DNA of 64,000 nucleotides from Marivita sp046591575 (GCF_046591575.1 NZ_JBIQWA010000001.1:620001-684000); one strand, 5' to 3'; positions 1-9,133 are shown, numbered from the stretch's first letter. The notes: a model not told the origin generated them from the sequence alone. Numbers and translations: made by a program.

Positions 1-1296
1 CAGCCCTTTGCGTTCGAGCATTTGAAGCATCGTGTCGGTGCCGTCGGTGCAGTCATTGGTGTAGACGATAATGTCGTCGAACCCGATGGCGTGATGATAA
101 GCCAGCCATTCAAGGATGAACGGCCCTTCGTTTTTCATCGTCGTCACAATCGCCCGCCGCCCTTTGCCTTTTGGCACGGGATCAGGCTCTAACTCGGGCA
201 TTCTGACGGGTTTGTGGCCCCAATAGCTCTCTGCCATCTCCAAAAGAGGCGGATGTTCGATCAACGAGGTTTTCGGCACGATCTTGGAAATCGACGGCGT
301 CGGGTGCCGCAGTGCCATATGACGGTAAAAGAGCTGCGTGCGCGTGCGGTCCGGCACCGCGTTGCCGATGCGGATCAGCCGCCATATCGCCGCCTCGGGC
401 GCTTTGGCAGGGGCGATACACCAACGCTGGCGGCCCCCCTTGGCGTCGAACTGCACACAGATATGGTCGGCAAAGCGCGTCGGCTGACCCTTGCGCACAC
501 GCCACGGATAGCAATGTCGCCCGATCAGCGCGATCACCCCGCCTTCAGCCGCGACAGCACTGTCAAAGACATTGGGCGCGTCCACCGGCATCAGGTCATG
601 CACATCAAGGTTGGCCACCGCCCGCGCGTCTTTCAGAAACCGCGCGCGCAGGATTTCGTAAAGCGACATCGCGCCAAGCGGGGCATCCCAAGGCGACGGC
701 GGCGGCACCTCCATCCGGTCCTTGCCCGGAGCTTCGGGCACGTTGAACGGATGCGCCTCGGCGGGGGCATCGGCTTTGCCCAAGGGCAGGTCGCTGCACA
801 GGATCACGACCTGCATGTCGGGCAGATCCGCAGCTGCAAGTTCGCGCGCAAAGTCCGGGTCCGACCCCGGTTGCGCACGATCCACGATCACAGCGGCTTG
901 CAGGTTTTGCGTCGTCGCATGATGCCGCAGCCATGTGGCCACTGTGCCCGCGTCTTCCCCATTTCGTATGGCGGCAAGGGTGTTTTGGCCTTCAAACAAT
1001 CCGTGTTCCGCAGCAAACGGAGTGATCTGGGCCTCTGCGCCATCAACACAAAGCGTCACCGACGTGTTTGGGGGGGCTGCATAGGTGGCACAAACAGCGC
1101 CACCGACGCTGATCTGCGAAAGGGCCTCTGCCCCGCGATTGACCACAAGCCGGGAAACATCACTGCCAGCGGCAAAGAACAGCGTGGTGCAAGAGATGCC
1201 GTCGACAACATCGCACACGGCATCGAGCACTGTGACCGCCCCAAGGCGAACCCCTGTCATGCGCCGTTCAATAATCTTGGCCATAGCGTCTCGCAT
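1..1296 (-). CDS. Tandem glycosyltransferase-like protein (GT2 family), 3' end outside window
   Basis: This minus-strand frame is open from 1296 to the window edge, so at least 432 codons are seen and the C-terminus is missing. Around residues 380-430 it has a GT2-type nucleotide-sugar transferase start: TTMKNEGPFILEWLAYHH followed by VYTNDCTDGTDT. An earlier segment near residues 110-140 (IRNGEDAGTVATWLRHH, then AAVIVDRA) has the same layout but lacks the NEG/ND signature. I read it as a degenerate first transferase-like domain. The GT2 part is clearly related to the gene at 3286-4254. Alternative start: ATG at 1284, four codons downstream in the same frame. The likely role is surface glycan synthesis; donor and acceptor are unknown. 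Confidence 0.8.
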   Translation of the reverse strand, partial: MRDAMAKIIERRMTGVRLGAVTVLDAVCDVVDGISCTTLFFAAGSDVSRLVVNRGAEALSQISVGGAVCATYAAPPNTSVTLCVDGAEAQITPFAAEHGLFEGQNTLAAIRNGEDAGTVATWLRHHATTQNLQAAVIVDRAQPGSDPDFARELAAADLPDMQVVILCSDLPLGKADAPAEAHPFNVPEAPGKDRMEVPPPSPWDAPLGAMSLYEILRARFLKDARAVANLDVHDLMPVDAPNVFDSAVAAEGGVIALIGRHCYPWRVRKGQPTRFADHICVQFDAKGGRQRWCIAPAKAPEAAIWRLIRIGNAVPDRTRTQLFYRHMALRHPTPSISKIVPKTSLIEHPPLLEMAESYWGHKPVRMPELEPDPVPKGKGRRAIVTTMKNEGPFILEWLAYHHAIGFDDIIVYTNDCTDGTDTMLQMLERKGL

Positions 1297-1620
1297 GTGT
1301 GTCCAGGTGCAAACCTACGGGATGTTCTGAAACCTTGTCACCCGCTCGCGACCAGGCCGGCGGTGTGAATGGCAATTGAGTCACAACCTGACCGCCGTTC
1401 CCACGCTTTGGCGTAACTTTTCTTTACAGATCCGCAATGTCCTTCCACCATAATGCGACATGAGCCCGACAAGAGGCAGAGCAGAGATCCCGAATATGGC
1501 CCTTCCAGACACCTTCGCGGTGCGGTTGATCGAGACCGTGAAAGAAAACAATCTGTCAGACTGGATCGCCATATTGGGTCGTCAATGCCGGAAAACACAC
1601 AATGACAAGAGGCGCACAGC
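1297..1620. other. Intergenic region between divergent glycan genes
   Basis: This 324-base stretch separates the divergent starts at 1296 and 1621, so it should hold the promoters for both. I see no convincing -35/-10 pair, no strong hairpin and no RNA gene. A ribosome-binding-like agaggc precedes the ATG at 1621. Confidence 0.6.
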
Positions 1621-3273
1621 ATGAAACGTATCGCAGAAGATGGGTGTCACCTTGCGACGGGCCTTCAGTATTTGTCATTTTTCGAGAGGCTTCATCAGAC
1701 GGTAAAGCCAGACTGGTATCTTGAGATTGGCACCCAGACCGGCGCAAGCCTGGCACTGAGTTCCGCAAAGTCGATCTCGGTCGATCCCGTCTACCGCTTG
1801 CGGCAAGAGGTCGTGGGGCAAAAGCCCGCGTTATATGCGTTTCAGGAAACAAGTGATGCGTTCTTCGAGGCTGACAGGCTCAAAACGCTGGGCGCACGTG
1901 TCGATATGGCGTTTCTGGACGGCATGCACCTGTTTGAATATCTGTTGCGCGACTTTATCGGGACAGAAAAACACGCCTCCCAAGATGGTGTAATCCTGCT
2001 TCACGACTGCCTGCCATGGAATGTCGCGATGACATCAAGGAAGCGGGGGCAGACGAAAACGTCATCCTGGACAGGGGACGTTTGGAAGATGGTTCCGATC
2101 CTGCAAAAATATCGACCAGACCTGACACTCGAAATCGTCGACGCGGCTCCAACCGGACTGGTCATTGTCAGCAGTCTTGATCCAAGCAATCGCGCACTCG
2201 AAAAGAACTACGACGCGATATTGGAAGAGTTCCTTGATGTGGAACTCGACAGCTATGGGGTGGACAGGTATTTTTCATCGTTCCCGATCCAAGATGCACA
2301 AACCTCGCGCTGGATGTCTGAATATCCGCTCGATCTTGGTGCCGGGTGGGAAAATAACCCCGATATTTGCATTAAAATCGCGGCACCTTCGCAAGCCAAG
2401 ATCGAAAACTGGGGTGATTATCACTTTGCCAGGGGTCTGGCGCGTGCCTTCTCGCGGCAAGGACACCGGACGACGATTGCATCCAAAGACAATTGGAATA
2501 CGCACACTACACCGGGCGGTATTGACCTTGTGCTGCGCGGGCGTGCCCAGGTGCCTCGCATTCCGGGTCGGAAAACCCTGTTCTGGTGCATTTCAAAGGG
2601 GATGCGCGATATGAATTATGACGAAGCCGATCATGTTTTCTGGGCCTCACCCACGGAAATGAAAGAAGGCATGAAGGGCCGCGCGCAGGGCATATCAACT
2701 TTCCTGCCGCAAGCCTTTGATGCCGACCTGATGCATCCCGGCGACGCCAAAACCAGACGCGGGATCGTCTTTGTCGGACGTGCCCGCGCCGGAGAAGAGC
2801 GCAAGGCGATCAAATTCGCAAAACAGGCCGGAGAAGATGTCAAGATCTGGGGGCCAGGCTGGCGCGACGGGCCGTATGCAAACTACGTGGTCGACGATTC
2901 CGTTGCCAATGCCGATCTGCCCGCGATCTATCAGACGGCCGAGATCGTTCTCAACGATCACACGCCTGTCATGCAGTCTCGTGGTTTGCTGTCCAACAGG
3001 GTGTTTGATGCCCTTGCGTGCGGTGCCATTCCCGTTTCGGAAGATGTCGGCTTTCTGCCTGATGATATTGCGGAATTTGTCTACACCTTCCACGATCAGG
3101 AGAGTTTTGAAACCGCGATCAAGAAAGCGCGTTCCGAAACCGCAAACAAACGTAAAAAGCGCGTTGCATTTGCCAAGGCGTTGGCCAAAGCACATTCCTT
3201 CGATGCCCGGGCACGGTCTATTCTAGACGTTGCGGCATCGGTCAATCAGAATCGAAAATGGGCTGCCGAATGA
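1621..3273 (+). CDS. Methyltransferase-glycosyltransferase fusion protein
   Basis: This 550-residue protein has two parts. Residues about 30-185 look like a class I SAM methyltransferase of the Methyltransf_24 type: LEIGTQTGASLAL is motif I, followed by VDMAFLDGMH and DGVILLHDC. Residues about 248-540 look like a GT-B glycosyltransferase C-terminal half of the Glyco_trans_1_2/CgeB type: GIVFVGRARAGEER, then IYQTAEIVLNDH, then SNRVFDALACGAIPVSE. The start at 1621 has agaggc upstream. It lies among three other glycan genes, so a sugar transferase that also methylates is plausible, but the substrate is not visible. No membrane segment or signal peptide is evident, so I infer a cytoplasmic enzyme. 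Confidence 0.8.
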   Translation: MKRIAEDGCHLATGLQYLSFFERLHQTVKPDWYLEIGTQTGASLALSSAKSISVDPVYRLRQEVVGQKPALYAFQETSDAFFEADRLKTLGARVDMAFLDGMHLFEYLLRDFIGTEKHASQDGVILLHDCLPWNVAMTSRKRGQTKTSSWTGDVWKMVPILQKYRPDLTLEIVDAAPTGLVIVSSLDPSNRALEKNYDAILEEFLDVELDSYGVDRYFSSFPIQDAQTSRWMSEYPLDLGAGWENNPDICIKIAAPSQAKIENWGDYHFARGLARAFSRQGHRTTIASKDNWNTHTTPGGIDLVLRGRAQVPRIPGRKTLFWCISKGMRDMNYDEADHVFWASPTEMKEGMKGRAQGISTFLPQAFDADLMHPGDAKTRRGIVFVGRARAGEERKAIKFAKQAGEDVKIWGPGWRDGPYANYVVDDSVANADLPAIYQTAEIVLNDHTPVMQSRGLLSNRVFDALACGAIPVSEDVGFLPDDIAEFVYTFHDQESFETAIKKARSETANKRKKRVAFAKALAKAHSFDARARSILDVAASVNQNRKWAAE

Positions 3274-3285
3274 TCTTTGTCGGGG

Positions 3286-4254
3286 TCAAAGCGACGCTTT
3301 GATCCCATCCACCAACGCATCCATATCCGGGTCCATGCGCAGGGACGCCGCCTTGCGCTTGTGCCATTCAACGGCGCGGGTGTGGAGGTCTTTCAGGACC
3401 GGATCGGATTTCAGCTCGCGCGCCAGTTTACCCGCCTTGGCCTTATAGCGGTCGATCGACGTGTCCTCTTCGTCGTTCAGATTGAACCGCTCCCAATAGT
3501 CCAGCCCCAGCACATGGTGCGAATGGTTCGCGCGTCCCCGTGCGCGTTTGACAAGAAAACTGTCCATCGAGCGCAGCGCATAGTGGTTGACCTGCGCGTG
3601 CGTAAAAAGCGGCGGGTTGTCCGTGCGTTCCCCGTTGACGATATAGGGCGCACCACCGGGCAAAACGCGGAGCGTGTCATTCACATGCTCGTCCAATGAC
3701 ACCGGCGCGTGCAGGCCCATGCGCTGAAACTTGTGCTGATTGGTGTAAAGCGATTTGACGAACTTGCCGGTCTGGGGCCGCTCTTTCGCGTCCCATTCAT
3801 ACTCGCCCATCCTGAACTGCTGCGTGACGGGTTTGTCCGCGAACTTTTCAATCCCGTCCGGCCCGAACACCCGCCACGGGACCGAGATCACATCGGCGTC
3901 TTCGCCCGACCCGGCAACCAGATCCTGAACCGACCCGTCGCCCATGTGGATGTTGAGGTATTCATCCACGTCACAGACAAACACCCATTTCGCATCCATC
4001 ACGATATCATAGCGTCGGCTGGCCTGCCGCAACGCACTGCGGTGGATGCCAGCCTTGCGCACGATGGTGTTATGCTGTGTGACCAGCCCCATCTCTTGCA
4101 GGCGCAGCAGGATATCCACCGTCGTGTCGGTACAATCATTGGTGCAGACGAGGATATGATCAAAGCCCAGCGTCTTATAATGCGCGACCCAATCAAGGAT
4201 ATAGGGGCCTTCGTTCTTCATGGTCGAGACAACCGTGTAGGTGTCTGTGCTCAT
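3286..4254 (-). CDS. Glycosyltransferase family 2 protein
   Basis: This 322-residue protein is of the GT2 (Glyco_tranf_2_4) type. It begins with a TVVSTMKNEGPYILDWVAHY motif, continues with LVCTNDCTDTTVDIL, and has an acidic VFVCDVDEYLNIH motif near residue 90 that fits the metal/nucleotide-sugar DxD site. The frame stays open a further 45 codons upstream. I chose the ATG at 4254 because a GAGG lies about five bases before it and the family motif starts within ten residues. It converges on the fusion gene ending at 3273 and resembles the GT2 portion of the protein at 1-1296. Probable role: transfer of a sugar in polysaccharide synthesis. Confidence 0.85.
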   Translation of the reverse strand: MSTDTYTVVSTMKNEGPYILDWVAHYKTLGFDHILVCTNDCTDTTVDILLRLQEMGLVTQHNTIVRKAGIHRSALRQASRRYDIVMDAKWVFVCDVDEYLNIHMGDGSVQDLVAGSGEDADVISVPWRVFGPDGIEKFADKPVTQQFRMGEYEWDAKERPQTGKFVKSLYTNQHKFQRMGLHAPVSLDEHVNDTLRVLPGGAPYIVNGERTDNPPLFTHAQVNHYALRSMDSFLVKRARGRANHSHHVLGLDYWERFNLNDEEDTSIDRYKAKAGKLARELKSDPVLKDLHTRAVEWHKRKAASLRMDPDMDALVDGIKASL

Positions 4255-4476
4255 CTTAGCCTCATACCAGCGGGTCATTCGTTGCCCGCCATTGTTTCTG
4301 TTTAAGAAAAAGTACCGCATCATCGCCTTATGGCGCAAGCAGCATGGCCACGCCGCCACGGATGATGGAAAAACTGACGCAAAAGTCACGCAGGCTACCC
4401 AAATGGGATTTCATTGCGTAGGCTGACCTTAATCGACGCACACTAACAAGACGTTGACGTGATTGAGGACATGCAG

Positions 4477-6684
4477 ATGCCACGCACCCGCGAGGTTGGA
4501 ACGCTTTGGATCGGGGGGCCGCTTTCCTGGATGGAGCAGTTGTGCCTCAAGTCCTTTGTGGACAAGGGCCAGAAGATCACCCTGTTCAGTTACGAGGATA
4601 TTCCCAACGTGCCGGACGGTGTGATGCGCCGCGACGGGCGCGAGGTGATCGATACCGACGATTTTATCAAGTACGAGCAAAAGAACAGCTTTGCGCTTTT
4701 TGCCGATTGGTTCCGTCTGCACATGATCCACCAGAACCCCGGCATGATCTGGGTGGATACGGATGTCTATTGCCACCGCCCGATGGACTATGACAGCGAT
4801 TACGTGTTCGGCTACGAACTGCCCGGTGAACACCGGGTCAACAACGCGGTTCTTGGCCTGCCCGCTGACAGCCCGGCCCTGAAGCAGATGCTGGACTTCA
4901 CGTCAGACCGCTTTTCCATCGCACCGTTCCTGCCGAAAAAGCGCCGTGAAGAGATGCGCAAGAAGGCGGAGCGCGGCAAGCCTGTGCACATCACCGAACA
5001 GCCGTGGGGCGTGTGGGGGCCGATGATGGTCACGCATTACGTGCATGCGCTTGGGCTGGAAGAGCATGTGCAGCCGCTCAATGCGTTCTACCCGATCACG
5101 TTCCGCGAGCGGTTCAAGTTCATGCGCCAAGCGGACATTGCCGAGGGGCTGATCACCGATGAGACCACCGCCCTGCACCTCTGGGCATCGAACAAAAAGC
5201 AGCTGGGCACGCTGCATAACGGATTACCGCCCAAGGGATCGTACCTTGAAAAGCTGGTGCAGGAACACGGCATTACCCCGGCGCTGGCCCCGATCAAGGC
5301 GCGGGGGAAGCAAACCTTTGATGGGGCGCTGATTGATGAGGTTGATTTGGAGGAGGTCAGCACTGTCGCCGATCTGACCGGACAGGCGCGCAGTTTCGTG
5401 CTGGCGCTGCACCACAAGTTCGACTGCGACATTCATCTGGTGAACACAAACCGCCGCGCCAAGTTCAAGGGCGAGGACATGCCTTGGCTGGCGGACTACA
5501 TCACCTTTCTGACGGACAACGAGGTTGATCCAGACCGCATCAAGGTCATCCGCTCTGAAAAGGATTTGCGGTCGGTTGATGTGCTCTGCAATCTGAACGG
5601 CTTTGGCGATCAGTGGAAAACGCAGTTTCTTGAGCCGTTCTTGCAATGCTGCGTGCATTCCGACACCCGCGTGTTCATGGATGTGCGCAAAGGCTCTGGC
5701 GCGTTTCCGTTTCTCAAGGCGTATGGCAGCAATACCAAGCTGTCCGAGCGTGAAGATGACGGTAAACCTGTCACCCGCATCCGCGTGGAACCGAACCCGC
5801 CAGAGCCTGTGCAGGATGACAGTTGGGACGACATCGCGCTGCAGCTTGCGGGCAAGGACGGCTGGTATCGGCCCGGCACAAACGGGCACAGCTTCCTCTA
5901 CGTGCCGCGCGACCCCGATACGTTGGTGGTGACGTTCGACAACCTCGACATCGCCATGACCAAACGCAAAGATCGCCGCCCGTGGGGGTATTCCTTCATC
6001 AAGGATCAGGATTGGTCGATGCTGGGTGTGCTTGCGGGCGGCTGGACCTGGTATCGGGAGCAATGGGTCTATGACCAGTTCGATGATCTAAAGAAAAGCG
6101 GGTTCTTCAAGCAGTTCAAACGCGTGGTCTTTTACGGCGCGTCAATGGGCGGCTACGCGGCCTGCGCGTTTTCACCTGCCGCACCGGGATGTGACGTCGT
6201 GGCGATTTCGCCCCAATCGACGGTGGACAAAACCGTTGTACCTTGGGAAACGCGCTACAAGGTTGTGTGGGACCGGGACTTCACCGGGAAATACGGCGAT
6301 GCGGCGAAGGTCAGCAAGGCGGCGCACCGGGTGTCGATCCTGTTTGACCCGTATGAGCCGCTTGATGCCCAACACGCCGCGCGGTTCACGGGCAAGAACG
6401 TGCAACACCTGCGCGCTCCGCTTTTGGGGCATCGCCTTGGCAGTTCCTTGAACCAGATGGGCATCCTTAGCCCGATCATCCTTGGTGCGCTGAATGGCAC
6501 GCTGACAAGCGAAGACTATTACCAGATGCTGCGCCAGCGCCGCAGCTTCCCACGCTATCAGCGAGAGCTGTTCAAACGCGCGGTGGACAAAGGCCATACC
6601 GATCTGGCCAAATCACTAGGGACCTATATTCTGGAACAAAATCCCAATCGTGCTGTGCGTTTGGGGATGAAAGAGCTGGGTTAG
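4477..6684 (+). CDS. Glycosyltransferase fused to an alpha/beta-hydrolase-like domain
   Basis: This protein has about 735 residues. The N-terminal 250 residues look like a GT32/capsular-sugar transferase: a GTLWIGGPLSWME start, then FALFADWFRLHMI and MIWVDTDVYCHRP, with the DTD acidic motif. A middle segment (about 290-430) is unassigned. The C-terminal 250 residues carry a nucleophile elbow GASMGGYAA with Ser556. Asp624 (LFDPYEP) and His652 (LLGHRLG) are suitably placed for a catalytic triad. A similar hydrolase-like family is common in Rhodobacteraceae; fusion to a transferase is the odd part. A GTG at 4459 and an ATG at 4471 are also in frame. I prefer 4477 because GAGGA ends seven bases upstream. 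A role in making and trimming or acylating a surface glycan is inference. Confidence 0.75.
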   Translation: MPRTREVGTLWIGGPLSWMEQLCLKSFVDKGQKITLFSYEDIPNVPDGVMRRDGREVIDTDDFIKYEQKNSFALFADWFRLHMIHQNPGMIWVDTDVYCHRPMDYDSDYVFGYELPGEHRVNNAVLGLPADSPALKQMLDFTSDRFSIAPFLPKKRREEMRKKAERGKPVHITEQPWGVWGPMMVTHYVHALGLEEHVQPLNAFYPITFRERFKFMRQADIAEGLITDETTALHLWASNKKQLGTLHNGLPPKGSYLEKLVQEHGITPALAPIKARGKQTFDGALIDEVDLEEVSTVADLTGQARSFVLALHHKFDCDIHLVNTNRRAKFKGEDMPWLADYITFLTDNEVDPDRIKVIRSEKDLRSVDVLCNLNGFGDQWKTQFLEPFLQCCVHSDTRVFMDVRKGSGAFPFLKAYGSNTKLSEREDDGKPVTRIRVEPNPPEPVQDDSWDDIALQLAGKDGWYRPGTNGHSFLYVPRDPDTLVVTFDNLDIAMTKRKDRRPWGYSFIKDQDWSMLGVLAGGWTWYREQWVYDQFDDLKKSGFFKQFKRVVFYGASMGGYAACAFSPAAPGCDVVAISPQSTVDKTVVPWETRYKVVWDRDFTGKYGDAAKVSKAAHRVSILFDPYEPLDAQHAARFTGKNVQHLRAPLLGHRLGSSLNQMGILSPIILGALNGTLTSEDYYQMLRQRRSFPRYQRELFKRAVDKGHTDLAKSLGTYILEQNPNRAVRLGMKELG

Positions 6685-6724
6685 CAAACCAACCGTAATA
6701 TTCTGATAAGACCTTACCTGAACC

Positions 6725-7438
6725 TTAACGCGTCCTGCGCAGCAGAAGCCATTCCGGTGTTCGATCCGGTCCGTCCTGAACAAAGCCTGCCTTCTCCAAC
6801 ACCCGGACCGACGCGGCATTGCCTTGTTTAACACGCGCGATCAGGGCATTCAGGTCCGGATGATCCGACAGGCAATGCTGCGCAAAGCGTTGAACGGCGG
6901 CGCTGGCTATGCCCTGGCCCCAATACGCCCGGCCAATCCAATAGCTGATCTCGGCCGTGTGATGGCTTTCTTCGTTTCTACCAAATTCCACCCGCACCTG
7001 ACCAACCGGCACATCCTTTAGCAGGATTGCGTAAACCCGATGATGAGGACTGTTATTCGCAATCTCGATCAATGACTTGGCCAAATCTGGCGAGAGCGGA
7101 TCAGGATAGGATTCTGGCATATGCGCCCAGATATGCGGATCATCCAACAATTCTACAAAACGCGCGATATCAGATGCCGTCCACGCGCGGAGGTTTAGAT
7201 CATCTGCGTCGTTTGAGTGTTCTGCACGCTGATCATGAACGCCGGAATGGGCCAGATCATCCTGAACCTGTGCCGTGACCCAACCGCTTTGCAGCGGATC
7301 AAAGGCAATTGGAATATTCTTCGACCGGCAATATGCGATCCCTTCGGGACAAAGAACGCCGTCCGACCGGGGTCTTGTGACAGTCAGCGGCGTACCGGAC
7401 GGCAGAATGTGGATGTTGTGATCAAAAACATGCGACAT
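6725..7438 (-). CDS. GNAT family N-acetyltransferase (RimJ/RimL-like)
   Basis: This 237-residue protein has a GNAT fold in its C-terminal two thirds. NLRAWTASDIARFVELL begins the domain near residue 80, VPVGQVRVEF is the central strand, and YWIGRAYWGQGIAS is the acetyl-CoA pyrophosphate loop (motif A), followed by a NAASVRVLEKAGF motif typical of the RimJ/RimL branch. About 80 residues precede the domain and are not recognised. The start at 7438 has only a weak GGGG upstream; the frame extends 17 codons further. It would use acetyl-CoA to acetylate a protein N-terminus or a small amine. No operon partner is evident. Confidence 0.8.
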   Translation of the reverse strand: MSHVFDHNIHILPSGTPLTVTRPRSDGVLCPEGIAYCRSKNIPIAFDPLQSGWVTAQVQDDLAHSGVHDQRAEHSNDADDLNLRAWTASDIARFVELLDDPHIWAHMPESYPDPLSPDLAKSLIEIANNSPHHRVYAILLKDVPVGQVRVEFGRNEESHHTAEISYWIGRAYWGQGIASAAVQRFAQHCLSDHPDLNALIARVKQGNAASVRVLEKAGFVQDGPDRTPEWLLLRRTR

Positions 7439-7544
7439 GCAGAACCCCGATTTACCTTTTTCAAATGGGGACGCAAATTTAAGATACAAGGCAAATGCAC
7501 ATTAAAATCTGGAAACAGATTATTCATTGTGCCTTAAAATGTCC

Positions 7545-7575
7545 GAGCCAGCCTTGCGTCATGCAAAGCTGGCTC
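7545..7575 (-). terminator. Hairpin downstream of hemY
   Basis: GAGCCAGC (7545-7552) pairs with GCTGGCTC (7568-7575). Inside lies a second TTGC/GCAA stem with loop GTCAT, separated by a single mismatch. It lies 28 bases beyond the hemY stop. The minus-strand downstream tract (GGACATTTTAAGG) is only weakly U-rich, so efficient intrinsic termination is uncertain. Confidence 0.5.
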
Positions 7576-7603
7576 ATCAAAACTCTTTTCATGAAATGAT
7601 CTG

Positions 7604-9118
7604 TTATTTGACTTTTTCAGGCTCTGGCTGATCGACTGCGGGTTCTGGATCGGCCGCTGCCTCCACAACTGGATCTGTGTGGGGATCTGGTTCAATGACC
7701 TCGCCATCCTCGGCAGCGGGGGCCTCGGGGGACGTGTCTTCAAGCGATCCAACGATCAGTGGAAGCATCTCGGCACCTGCGGGCAGAACGGTTTCGCTTT
7801 GCGGCGGTGTCTTCCAGCTCAGCGTGTCAAAGCTGTTGCAGGTGCTACAGATTGGCACCCATTCGGTGTGAATCGTATTGCAGTTCTCGCACACCCATTG
7901 CGGACCACGCGGCGCGGTCAATGCACGCGCCAGCCAACCCCGGACGACAGCGTCAGACGCACCTTCCCCGCGTTCAATCGCAGCAGCGATTGCAAGCACG
8001 CGTGTGTCCGGATCTGTTTCCGCCAGAGTGCCCAGGGACCGGCGCGCTTCGGGGAAATCTTCTGCAGCAAGGTTCAGCTCGGCCAAAAGCAGTTTGGTCT
8101 CGCGATGCTCGGGCCGTATCGCAGTCAGTTGGCGAAACCGTTTGAGACGGTCTTGCGCATTTTCATTGGGTGCAATTTCAGCGAACGCAGCCGCCAAATC
8201 AGGATGGGGTTGAGCTTGCCACGCCTTCTTGAGCAAACGAACCGCATATTTGGGCCGCCCTTGCGCGATGTGGCTGCGTGCCGCCATGGCCGCCGCCGGG
8301 ATCAGGTCGGGCGACGATTTATTCGCCGAAATAGCGGCTTCCTGAGCCTCTATCGTCTTGCCTTCATCCAGAACGTCTTTTGCTTCTGACAGCGCAAGAA
8401 TGGCATCCCGACGTTTGTGCACATCACGCGGCAATGCCCCATGCTTGAGCTTTGCATTCAACGTTTTCCGCGCCCCCGACCAATCGGCAGATTGGGCCTG
8501 AAGCCGCAAAAGTGTGTCCTGGACCTCTTCATGCTTTGGTTTGATCGCGAATGCGCGTTCCGCCAGTTTCAAAGCGGTTGTGGTGTCGCCCGCCTCGAGC
8601 TTTTGTTTCATCAATCCGCGCACACCCACAAAACGGGTGGAGTCGTTCTGCACGAGGCGCTTATAAACCTCCTCGGCTTTCTTCTGATCTCCGGTCATTT
8701 CGGCCGCTTGCGCCGTGATCAAATCGGTCAATTCGGGCTTGTGCAGGTATTTTTCAGCTTTGGTCGCCTTCGCCATGGCCAACCGGCCTTCGCCAGACGC
8801 CAGCGCCATCAACCCCTCGCTTAATGCCTGGAACCCCTTGCGTTCGCGATTGCGATCAAAGTAGCGCGATATGGCTGTTTCGTCCCCGTTGATGAACCTG
8901 AGCGTCGCGATGAGCAGTGAAAACAGTTTGAGAAAAATCCAAACAGCAAGAATTGCCAGCAAAGCTGCGATAACCGATTGAAGCGGCCCAAGTGTGAATT
9001 CAACGCCGCCGGCGGTGATCTGAATGCCACCGCTGCTTTCGATCAGGTAGCCCGCACCAAGTGTCAGGGCCGCGACGATAACAACAAACAGAACGATCTT
9101 AAAAAGAGACCAAAGCAT
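7604..9118 (-). CDS. hemY: HemY-like TPR membrane protein with C-terminal zinc ribbon
   Basis: This 504-residue protein opens with two membrane helices (about residues 5-27 and 46-73) of the HemY N-terminal family. A long TPR-rich helical region follows (about 90-390). Near residue 405 is WVCENCNTIHTEWVPICSTC, a CxxC-x10-CxxC zinc-ribbon-like motif, followed by an acidic tail rich in D, E and P. HemY proteins sit in the inner membrane and are linked to late heme biosynthesis, but no enzymatic role is proven. It is the last gene after hemD and the Mic60-like gene, starting 15 bases after the latter. The C-terminal ribbon recalls the rubredoxin-type domain of the TPR protein LapB. Confidence 0.85.
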   Translation of the reverse strand: MLWSLFKIVLFVVIVAALTLGAGYLIESSGGIQITAGGVEFTLGPLQSVIAALLAILAVWIFLKLFSLLIATLRFINGDETAISRYFDRNRERKGFQALSEGLMALASGEGRLAMAKATKAEKYLHKPELTDLITAQAAEMTGDQKKAEEVYKRLVQNDSTRFVGVRGLMKQKLEAGDTTTALKLAERAFAIKPKHEEVQDTLLRLQAQSADWSGARKTLNAKLKHGALPRDVHKRRDAILALSEAKDVLDEGKTIEAQEAAISANKSSPDLIPAAAMAARSHIAQGRPKYAVRLLKKAWQAQPHPDLAAAFAEIAPNENAQDRLKRFRQLTAIRPEHRETKLLLAELNLAAEDFPEARRSLGTLAETDPDTRVLAIAAAIERGEGASDAVVRGWLARALTAPRGPQWVCENCNTIHTEWVPICSTCNSFDTLSWKTPPQSETVLPAGAEMLPLIVGSLEDTSPEAPAAEDGEVIEPDPHTDPVVEAAADPEPAVDQPEPEKVK

Positions 9119-9133
9119 CAGACGCCCCCCTAA

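Noticed and set aside
214..1368. Long open frame on the plus strand (384 codons)
   Set aside because: It lies opposite the glycosyltransferase frame, has no recognisable domain and an arginine/histidine-rich composition typical of an antisense shadow.
5224..6063. 279-codon minus-strand frame opposite the fusion gene
   Set aside because: Antisense shadow; the plus-strand frame carries clear transferase and hydrolase motifs.
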